DNA of 64,000 bases from Pedobacter sp. (GTDB lineage Bacteria; Bacteroidota; Bacteroidia; Sphingobacteriales; Sphingobacteriaceae), in contig NZ_JAVHXT010000004.1 in assembly GCF_031119335.1 (NCBI RefSeq), positions 46,774 to 110,773 on the forward strand, read 5' to 3'. Positions 49,766 through 57,771 of this stretch are shown here, piece after piece. The notes below the pieces were generated by a model that was not told where the DNA came from, searched no databases, and saw only the letters and a list, made by a program, of their open reading frames with translations. Both the position numbers and the translations under genes were made by a program. Positions within the stretch are counted from its first letter, which is position 1. Each line of letters opens with the position of its first letter.

Positions 49766-50844
49766 TTAATGCCTTTCTCTTGCCCTATCTTGGTATACTC
49801 TTCTATTTGTTTTCTACGTTTTATATATACACTAATATTATCCTCAATGTCCGCCAAATAACCTTCCAGAGTAAACGCTACAGTCTCCTTAAACCCAAGA
49901 ACTGGTTTCCATTTCAAAGAACTTGCAGCTTTAGATATATCTAACTTTAATAGTACAGCTTCGTGTAATTTAACTGTGTTTTCTGGAATAACATAACCTG
50001 CGGTACTATCTAATAACAATATTTCGTCTATCAAATCTTTTACTGAATAATTAGACATGTCTTCTGGTCCAAAATTCCAACCGCCACTAAATTCCTTACC
50101 TTTTAAAAATAATTCTGCCCCGAGATTTAAATAGCCACTAAGAGGTTCAAGTACATGTTGCCATGGTCTTGTAGCATAAGGATTTCTAATTTCCAATTTT
50201 TGTCCTTTTTGATAGGCCCTGAAATAATCTGGGATAATTCTATCTGGCGCCCAATCACCTCCGCCTATCACATTACCTGCTCTTGCCGATGCAATGTTGC
50301 ACGTCCCACTTTGTTTGAAAAAAGACTCTAAGTAAGAACTCGTAATTAATTCAGAACAACCTTTTGAAGCGCTGTAAGGATCTTTTCCGCCCATAGGATC
50401 GTTTTCTCTATATCCCCAAACCCATTCTTTATTGTCGTAGCATTTATCAGTAGTAACATTTACAGCTACCTTAATGCTTGAGGTAGCCCTAACTGCTTCA
50501 AAAAAATTAACCGTACCCATCAAATTAGTATCAAATGTTCCAACCGGATCTTGATAGGAAGCTAAAACTAAGGGTTGTGCTGCTAAATGGAAAGCAAAAT
50601 CTGGCTGTACTTCTGCAAAATATTTTTTCAGATGTTCTCCATCTCTCACATCACCAATTCTATGATTAACTTCTGTCTCTAAATCACAAGTCACAAAGTT
50701 ATCCATATTAGAACTAGGCGCCAATGCATATCCATAAACTTCTGCACCAAGTTCTTTAAGCCATATAGCTAACCAAGATCCCTTAAAACCCGTGTGGCCT
50801 GTGATCAAAACTCTTTTCCCTTTATATATTTCAAAAAAACTCAT
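49753..50844 (-). CDS. rfbG: CDP-glucose 4,6-dehydratase
   Basis: VLITGHTGFKGSWLAIWLKELGAEVYGYAL, DKCYDNKEWVWGYRENDPMGGKDPYSASKG. Confidence 0.96.
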   Translation of the reverse strand: MSFFEIYKGKRVLITGHTGFKGSWLAIWLKELGAEVYGYALAPSSNMDNFVTCDLETEVNHRIGDVRDGEHLKKYFAEVQPDFAFHLAAQPLVLASYQDPVGTFDTNLMGTVNFFEAVRATSSIKVAVNVTTDKCYDNKEWVWGYRENDPMGGKDPYSASKGCSELITSSYLESFFKQSGTCNIASARAGNVIGGGDWAPDRIIPDYFRAYQKGQKLEIRNPYATRPWQHVLEPLSGYLNLGAELFLKGKEFSGGWNFGPEDMSNYSVKDLIDEILLLDSTAGYVIPENTVKLHEAVLLKLDISKAASSLKWKPVLGFKETVAFTLEGYLADIEDNISVYIKRRKQIEEYTKIGQEKGINWAV

Positions 50845-50845
50845 T

Positions 50846-51622
50846 TTACCAGATCTTCCATTTTGCTACATTATTAGACCAATCTTCCTCTAACTCATGC
50901 TTATCGCGTAGTGTATCCATAGGCTTCCAAAAACCTGAATGATTAAAAGCCATCATTTGACCATCTTTTGCTATATTTTCCATCGGCTCCTTTTCAAAAA
51001 TTGTTTTATCACCTTGAATATAGCTGAAGACTTCTGGCTGGCAGACAAAAAAACCACCGTTAATCCAAGCACCGTCACCCTTAGGTTTTTCCATAAAAGA
51101 TTCGACAGTTTTATTAACTCCTATATTTAATGCACCAAATCTGCCGGACGGCTGAACAGAGGTAACGGTACAATGCTTCCCGTGAGATTGGTGAAATTTA
51201 ACTAGTTCTCCAATATTTACGTCGCTTACACCATCACCATAAGTTAGCATGAATGGCTCATTACCTACGTGCTTTTGTATTCTTTTTACTCGTCCACCAG
51301 TCATAGATTCGTTGCCTGTATCCACCAAGGTTATTTTCCAAGGTTCAGCTTGTGAATCATGCACGTTAATCGAATTATCTGAAAGATCGATAGTGACATC
51401 AGATTTATGCAAAAAATAGTTAGCAAAGTACTCTTTTACTACATATCCTTTATAGCCTAAACAAACTACAAAATCATTATAACCGTGAGATGAGTAAATT
51501 TTCATAATGTGCCACAATATTGGCATCCCCCCTATTTCCACCATTGGTTTAGGTTTCAGTACGGTTTCTTCAGATAATCTAGTTCCTAGTCCACCAGCTA
51601 ATATAACTACTTTCATATTCAA
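50846..51622 (-). CDS. rfbF: Glucose-1-phosphate cytidylyltransferase
   Basis: VILAGGLGTRLSEETVLKPKPMVEIGGMPILWHIMKIYSSHG, GFWKPMDTLRDK. Confidence 0.97.
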   Translation of the reverse strand: MNMKVVILAGGLGTRLSEETVLKPKPMVEIGGMPILWHIMKIYSSHGYNDFVVCLGYKGYVVKEYFANYFLHKSDVTIDLSDNSINVHDSQAEPWKITLVDTGNESMTGGRVKRIQKHVGNEPFMLTYGDGVSDVNIGELVKFHQSHGKHCTVTSVQPSGRFGALNIGVNKTVESFMEKPKGDGAWINGGFFVCQPEVFSYIQGDKTIFEKEPMENIAKDGQMMAFNHSGFWKPMDTLRDKHELEEDWSNNVAKWKIW

Positions 51623-52650
51623 ATTTCTATAATTACGTTTTCAGTCATCGGATATGAACAACACAATAAATATTCATCGTTCAGCAAGTCTTGTCTTTGT
51701 TTCGTCAAACCAATCATGCGCACTTGCCCACTTATAACCCTGCCTTTACAACTACTGCAGTTTCCAGTTTGACAAGAATAGGGCAATTCTATATTTGCAT
51801 CCAATCCAGCTTCTAAAATACTTTTTCCTTTTATAATTTCTAAAGAATGTCTTTCTCCCTTAAAATTAAGCTGAATGGTTTCTGTATGTATACCTTTGAA
51901 GTCAGCAGGATCTTTAATTAATTCAAAATCCTCAGAAAAAATAGAATCTAAAGATACATTTCTTTTCTCAAGGGATTTCTTAACTGAGGTTTTTAATCCT
52001 ATAGGCCCACAGATAAAATGCAGTCCTTGTCGGATATCCAATTCCATTATAGAATTCAAAACCTCTTCGGCATCAATCCTTCCTTGAACAACGTGAGGCA
52101 ATGCTTCATCGATTACTGCTTCCGTATGGAAATGCCATACGCTTAATTGTTCTGAATGATTATTTCTGAGCTCATTAATTGCGCTGCTAAAGATCACTGT
52201 ATCCCTTCTTCGATTACCGTAAACCAAGTTTACTTTAATCATAGGATTTTCATGCAGTATTTTTTTTGCGATAGAAAATAGGGGCGTAATACCACTGCCT
52301 GCTCCCCATAGGAAAATGGCTTGACAACTATTATCTTCAGGAATAACGAAGTCCCCCATTGGCGACATTACTTCAATTGAGTCCCCAACTTTTACAACAT
52401 CATTAATGTGGTTCGAAACAATTCCATTTGGTACTCTTTTAATAGTAACGTCTAAAGTAGAGTCCACCATTGGTGCTGATGAAAAAGAATATGGTCGTAT
52501 GTATCTCCGGCCATTTATTCTAAAAATTAGTGTCAAATATTGACCAGCCTTATATTTAACCTTTTTTAATGCGGGCTGCTTAAAGCAAAGCGTAACCGTA
52601 TCTGCAGTTTCTCTACGAATTTCAACAACTTTTAAAGTATATGTTTGCAT
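51619..52650 (-). CDS. Ferredoxin reductase-like protein, candidate CDP-6-deoxy-delta-3,4-glucoseen reductase (E3), FAD-NAD-[2Fe-2S] order
   Basis: RPYSFSSAP, GAGSGITPLFSIAKKIL, C-terminal YSCQTGNCSSCKG...LLCCSYP. Confidence 0.85.
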   Translation of the reverse strand: MQTYTLKVVEIRRETADTVTLCFKQPALKKVKYKAGQYLTLIFRINGRRYIRPYSFSSAPMVDSTLDVTIKRVPNGIVSNHINDVVKVGDSIEVMSPMGDFVIPEDNSCQAIFLWGAGSGITPLFSIAKKILHENPMIKVNLVYGNRRRDTVIFSSAINELRNNHSEQLSVWHFHTEAVIDEALPHVVQGRIDAEEVLNSIMELDIRQGLHFICGPIGLKTSVKKSLEKRNVSLDSIFSEDFELIKDPADFKGIHTETIQLNFKGERHSLEIIKGKSILEAGLDANIELPYSCQTGNCSSCKGRVISGQVRMIGLTKQRQDLLNDEYLLCCSYPMTENVIIEI

Positions 52651-53753
52651 TAATTTCGCATAATATTTTTAACAGCAGCTCTAAACAATAAAGCTAAAGT
52701 TATAAGAAAACCAAAAATAATTCCACCTAATGCAGTTCCCTTTGCCTTACCTAATCTTTCTTTCTGTAAAGGATAAACTGGCTGATCAACCACTTGTATC
52801 AGGGGAGTTTCCTTCATCAAGGACATTTTACTCATTTCCAAATTCTTCACCATTTCCCCTAGAACCGCCTTATTAGTTTCGGCAGAAAATTGAGCCCGTT
52901 GTACGGGTGCCGCACGCTGTACCTGTCTAGTAGGATTTAGATTAGGTGTCGCATCTGCCACAACGGCCGCAGAATAGATTGCCCCATTCATTACTGCTCG
53001 CACAGAGTCCGTTTTGCGCTGCAAAATAATCACATTGTCTAGCGACTTTTTAGTCTTGGTCTGGATATAAAATTCGTTTACGTTATTTACTAATTCTTCA
53101 TTAAAGCGTTTTGCAAAAATCTCATCTTTTGATTTTACATCCACTTTAATAATACTCAACTTCTTATCTGGCTTTGCAACAGTTAAGTCTGCTTTTGCGA
53201 TAGACTCTACAATTTTCCCAATCAAACTGTCGCGAAGCCGTTGTGACTTTTCGTTTAATTTTGGCTTTTTAAGTTCATCAACGTTAAATCTGATATCTTC
53301 AAGCTCAGTTTTTTTCTCCCAGCCTTTGCGTAACTGATTTACTTCTACATATCTTTCTATTAATGGTTGTTTCGATGCACTGTCTAAGGAGCTAAACAAA
53401 GTTTTCTCCAACATTGTTCTAGACTTATATAATTCCAAGATATTATCTCCCTGGAAAATACCACCACCACCACCACCTAAATCTATCCCCATCATTGAAG
53501 CAACGCCTACGTAAGCGCCTAATCCACCACCTTTTTCACCGCTCTCTAAAACAAATGTAGTCGTTGCAGTATAAATTGGCTTCTTCATATAAGCATAACC
53601 AAAACCTAGTAGGCCACCGATAAGTCCTGCGACAATGATGATCCATTTTTTACTCCAAAGGTATTGCCACCATTCTCCAATTTTCAAGATGAGCTCTTTT
53701 AAAGAAATCTCGTCATCTTTTATATTATTTTTTTTCACCGATTCGCTTGCCAT
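52650..53753 (-). CDS. Wzz/GumC-like chain-length determinant (no kinase domain)
   Basis: N- and C-terminal TM helices flanking coiled coil; PVYPLQKERLGKAKG near C-terminus. Confidence 0.88.
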   Translation of the reverse strand: MASESVKKNNIKDDEISLKELILKIGEWWQYLWSKKWIIIVAGLIGGLLGFGYAYMKKPIYTATTTFVLESGEKGGGLGAYVGVASMMGIDLGGGGGGIFQGDNILELYKSRTMLEKTLFSSLDSASKQPLIERYVEVNQLRKGWEKKTELEDIRFNVDELKKPKLNEKSQRLRDSLIGKIVESIAKADLTVAKPDKKLSIIKVDVKSKDEIFAKRFNEELVNNVNEFYIQTKTKKSLDNVIILQRKTDSVRAVMNGAIYSAAVVADATPNLNPTRQVQRAAPVQRAQFSAETNKAVLGEMVKNLEMSKMSLMKETPLIQVVDQPVYPLQKERLGKAKGTALGGIIFGFLITLALLFRAAVKNIMRN

Positions 53754-53767
53754 TTTTAATTATGATA

Positions 53768-54811
53768 CTAATCTAGTTTTTCCAATAAGATTTCTTCAAC
53801 ATTTCTGTTGTCGTAAGTATTTGAAATCATCACTACTACCTTAATCGCCTCCTCCAAAGATACGTCTGGTTGTGAAGAGTTTTTCAATGTCTCTATCACA
53901 TTCTCTATCACTTGCTGATGATTAGACGCCGAACCTTTGTAACTGCCATAGTCATTAAATGCATCTGAAGCCTCGATGATAGGCTGTTCAGTTCCTTTAA
54001 TCTGACAGTACTCCAGACAATTCATATACTGTCCACCGATTTTTACCGTGCCTTTTTCAGCCAGAACGGTAATGCTGCTTTCAAAATTGCTCTCAAAAGC
54101 TGATGTTGAATAATTAATTGATCCTACAGCGCCATCCTTTAAATCAAATGTAACTACACCGCTGTCTTCAAACTCTGTGCTTTGTTCGTGGTTGAAATTG
54201 GCGAACTTTCCTTTGATATTTGTGATGTCTCCGAAAATCCAAAGCAACACATCTACAAAATGAGAGAATTGCGTAAACAATGGGCCGCCATCTAAAGCTA
54301 ACGTGCCTCGCCAGCCACTACTTTTATAGTACTGATCATCTCTATTCCAAAAACAGTTTAATTGCACCATATAGATCTTCCCTAGCGCCCCTTTATCTGC
54401 AATATCTTTAAGCCACTTTACCGTTGAAGAATATCTGTTCTGAACTACAGGAAAAACATATTTGCCACTCTCTGATGCGGCTACAGAAATTGCGTTCGCA
54501 TCATCAATATTTAGGGCAATTGGCTTTTCAATGACTACATTGATGCCATGATTTAAGCAAGTAATTGCTTGACTAGCATGTAATCCGTTTGGCGTGCAGA
54601 TGTTCACCACATCCACAGCTAAGTCTGCAGCTAAAAAATCATCAAGATTTTTAAAATGAGGTACGCTAAAAATTGAAACTTGCAATTTTTGTTCATCTGC
54701 TGGATCAATAACGGCAACCAACTCCGCTTCTGGATGCATAAGCACCAATTCTGCATGTCGTTTACCGATATGGCCACAGCCTAAAATCGCAAATTTGATA
54801 GTACTAGCCAT
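53768..54811 (-). CDS. Gfo/Idh/MocA oxidoreductase (WbpB/WlbA-like UDP-GlcNAcA 3-dehydrogenase)
   Basis: FAILGCGHIGKRHAELVLMHPEAELVAVIDP, VIEKPIAL. Confidence 0.88.
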   Translation of the reverse strand: MASTIKFAILGCGHIGKRHAELVLMHPEAELVAVIDPADEQKLQVSIFSVPHFKNLDDFLAADLAVDVVNICTPNGLHASQAITCLNHGINVVIEKPIALNIDDANAISVAASESGKYVFPVVQNRYSSTVKWLKDIADKGALGKIYMVQLNCFWNRDDQYYKSSGWRGTLALDGGPLFTQFSHFVDVLLWIFGDITNIKGKFANFNHEQSTEFEDSGVVTFDLKDGAVGSINYSTSAFESNFESSITVLAEKGTVKIGGQYMNCLEYCQIKGTEQPIIEASDAFNDYGSYKGSASNHQQVIENVIETLKNSSQPDVSLEEAIKVVVMISNTYDNRNVEEILLEKLD

Positions 54812-55392
54812 TATGTCAATTCGACTAATTGATGATCTACTAGTTTGTATTTCTCGTTACTTTCTGAGCAAACTGCCACTTCACCTACGTTGAAATTAAG
54901 TACATTTCCGCATTTGCTCACCCAGCCTTTGTGTTTCCCTGGGTTGCCTACGATTAACGAATGTGCTTTTACATCTTTTGTGACTATCGCACCGGCTCCG
55001 ATCATTGCATAACTACCTATCGTTACTCCACAAATAATAGTTGCATTAGCGCCGATAGTAGCCCCAAGACCAACAGTTGTCTTTAAAAATTGATGTTTAC
55101 GGTTAACGAAACTTCTCGGCACTCTTACATTTGTAAACACTACAGATGGACCAATAAAGGCATCATCTTCTATTACAACGCCATCGTAAATAGATACGTT
55201 GTTCTGCACCTTAACTCCATTTCCTAGTATCACATTGTTTGCAATCATTACATTTTGTCCTAAAATACATTTTTCTCCTATTACTGCATCTGGCATTATA
55301 TGCGAAAAGTGCCAAATTTTGGTGCCTTCACCAATTTGAGCGCCTTCGTCAATAACTGATGTTTCATGGGCAAAGTAATTAGGCATTAGCAA
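54811..55392 (-). CDS. Left-handed beta-helix N-acetyltransferase (WbpD/WlbB-like)
   Basis: Hexapeptide repeats; HETSVIDEGAQIGEGTKIWHFSHIMPDAVIGE. Confidence 0.92.
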   Translation of the reverse strand: MLMPNYFAHETSVIDEGAQIGEGTKIWHFSHIMPDAVIGEKCILGQNVMIANNVILGNGVKVQNNVSIYDGVVIEDDAFIGPSVVFTNVRVPRSFVNRKHQFLKTTVGLGATIGANATIICGVTIGSYAMIGAGAIVTKDVKAHSLIVGNPGKHKGWVSKCGNVLNFNVGEVAVCSESNEKYKLVDHQLVELT

Positions 55393-56512
55393 AGAAACGG
55401 TTGATATGATCGATCACGTAGTTTTGATGTTCGAAGCTGAGTGCAGAAGAAATAGGTAACGCCAAGACCTTCTTGCAAATATCTTCAGATATAAGGAAAT
55501 CGCATTCTTTAAAGCCTAAAAATGAAAAAGCTTCTTGTAAATGATTAGGTTTAGCATAATATATCATCGTTGATATACCTTGATCTGCTAAATATTTTTT
55601 TAATCTATCCCTTTGAGATTCATTTTGCAGCAGGATACAATATTGATTAAAACTATGCTTGATATGGGCTGTTTCTTTTGGAAGCTCAATATCTAGGTTG
55701 TTTAGACCGTCCGAATAGCGTTTCGCTAATTTGCTCCGCTTTTCAATATTATCATCCAACTGTTTAAGCTGATGCGTCAGTATTGCCGCTTGAAGCGTGT
55801 CTAACCTTGAATTAACACCTATGTATTGATGCTCGTATTTTTTTTTCTGACCGTGATTAGCCAGCATCTTAATCTTTTCTGCCAGCTCCACATCATTAGT
55901 AAAGACAGCACCGCCATCGCCAAAACAGGCTAAGTTTTTAGTTGGAAAAAAAGAAGTACAAGCAATTGTACCTATTGTACCAAGCTTACGGCCTTTATAT
56001 TCGCCTCCCAAAGATTGAGCAACATCTTCTATTACAGGGATTTGATATTCATCTGCTAGCGACATAATTGTATCCATATCTGCGGCTGCGCCAAAAAGAT
56101 GGACTACGATAATAGCCTTGGTTTTTGGTGTTATTCTTTTGACTATGCTTTCTGCATCGATATTAAAATTGTCCTCATTTACATCTGCAAAAACAGGTGT
56201 TAATCCTAAAAAAGCCACAGCCTCTGCCGCTGCAATGAAATTGAACGTGGGAACTATTATTTCATCACCTTTGTTTAAATCTAACGCCATTAGTGCTAAA
56301 CAAAGTGCATCGGTTCCGTTGGCACAAGGAATAACTTGGTTAATATTTAGATAGTCTGCAAGATCATTCGCAAAAATATTTACTTCCGGACCATTGATAT
56401 AGGCACCTTTTTTTAGTACTTCCTGCATTACCTCGTCAAGTTCGGCTTTGTTGGCAATATATTGTGCAGAAGCATCAAAAAAAGGTACTTTAATTTTATA
56501 ATCGAGCATCAA
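55379..56512 (-). CDS. DegT/DnrJ/EryC1 aminotransferase (WbpE/WlbC-like)
   Basis: VPFFDASAQYIANKAELDEVMQEVLKKGAYINGPEV, SFFPTKNLACFGDGGAVFTND. Confidence 0.92.
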   Translation of the reverse strand: MMLDYKIKVPFFDASAQYIANKAELDEVMQEVLKKGAYINGPEVNIFANDLADYLNINQVIPCANGTDALCLALMALDLNKGDEIIVPTFNFIAAAEAVAFLGLTPVFADVNEDNFNIDAESIVKRITPKTKAIIVVHLFGAAADMDTIMSLADEYQIPVIEDVAQSLGGEYKGRKLGTIGTIACTSFFPTKNLACFGDGGAVFTNDVELAEKIKMLANHGQKKKYEHQYIGVNSRLDTLQAAILTHQLKQLDDNIEKRSKLAKRYSDGLNNLDIELPKETAHIKHSFNQYCILLQNESQRDRLKKYLADQGISTMIYYAKPNHLQEAFSFLGFKECDFLISEDICKKVLALPISSALSFEHQNYVIDHINRFFANA

Positions 56513-57770
56513 TTATAATTCTATCTAAAAATGCTTTGGTATCAAAGATAACAGATATTTCAGCCCTTTTAAGTTTTTCAAAATCTAAAGCCAAAAATTC
56601 TGAATGAGATACTGCTAATATTATCGCATCAAAAAGATCATCAATTTTATCTAACAGATTAATGCCGTATTCTTCCTGCACTTCTTCTTTGTTAGCATGA
56701 GGATCATAAACGTTTACTGAAATCCCAAACTGTTCTAATTCAGTATAAATATCTATTACCCTGGAATTTCTGATATCTGGACAGTTTTCCTTGAAAGTAA
56801 CGCCTAGAATTAACGCCCTTGAGCCTTTTACAGCATTTCCTTTGTTAATGAGCAACTTTACCACTTTATTAGCGATAAACATGCCCATATTATCATTTAC
56901 CTTTCTGCCAGACAGTATCACCTCTGGATGATAGCCTAAAGTTTGCGCTTTATGAGCCAAATAATAAGGATCAACGCCTATGCAATGTCCACCAACCAAG
57001 CCTGGTTTAAATTTTAAAAAATTCCATTTGGTTCCAGCGGCTTCTATTACGTCAGTGGTGTCAATACCAATTCTATCGAAGATAAGTGCCAGTTCATTCA
57101 CAAATGAGATGTTGATATCCCTTTGTGCATTCTCGATGGCTTTGCTCGCTTCTGCTACCTTAATTGAAGGAGCCTTATGTGTACCGGCTTCTATAATACT
57201 CAAATAAAGCTCATCAACAAATTCTGCAGCTTCTATTGTAGAGCCAGAAGTCACTTTCTTGATAGAAGAGAGCGTGTTGACTTTATCGCCGGGGTTAATA
57301 CGTTCTGGAGAATATCCTACGAAAAAATCTTTATTAAAAACCAATTCAGAGTACTTCTCTAAGATAGGTACACAATCGTCTTCGGTACAACCTGGATAAA
57401 CAGTTGATTCATATATAACGACATCATTTTTCTTCAATATTGAAGCTAACATTTCCGAAGCAGTCAATAAAGGCGAAAGATTTGGTTTCTTATATTGGTC
57501 TATAGGCGTTGGAACAGTAACGATAAAAACATTGCAATTTCTGATATCTTCTAGTTGGTCTGTTACGGTAAGCATCCCATTTTCTATAGATTGCTTTAAT
57601 TCTTCATTTTTAGTTTCGTTGGTAAGATCTAAACTGCTTTTTAGCTGTTCGATTCTCAAAGTGTTGATATCGAAACCAAATACTTCGTATTTCTTAGAGA
57701 ATGCCAATGCCAAAGGCAACCCAACATAACCTAGGCCAATTATCGAAATCTTTAGTTCGGACCTCCTCAA
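56496..57770 (-). CDS. wbpA: UDP-N-acetyl-D-glucosamine 6-dehydrogenase (WbpA-like)
   Basis: KISIIGLGYVGLPLALAFSKKY, GGHCIGVDPYYLAHKAQ; the track start (TTG 57812) overlaps wza, and TTG at 57770 just after the wza stop is likelier. Confidence 0.93.
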   Translation of the reverse strand: MRRSELKISIIGLGYVGLPLALAFSKKYEVFGFDINTLRIEQLKSSLDLTNETKNEELKQSIENGMLTVTDQLEDIRNCNVFIVTVPTPIDQYKKPNLSPLLTASEMLASILKKNDVVIYESTVYPGCTEDDCVPILEKYSELVFNKDFFVGYSPERINPGDKVNTLSSIKKVTSGSTIEAAEFVDELYLSIIEAGTHKAPSIKVAEASKAIENAQRDINISFVNELALIFDRIGIDTTDVIEAAGTKWNFLKFKPGLVGGHCIGVDPYYLAHKAQTLGYHPEVILSGRKVNDNMGMFIANKVVKLLINKGNAVKGSRALILGVTFKENCPDIRNSRVIDIYTELEQFGISVNVYDPHANKEEVQEEYGINLLDKIDDLFDAIILAVSHSEFLALDFEKLKRAEISVIFDTKAFLDRIIIDARL

Positions 57771-57771
57771 A

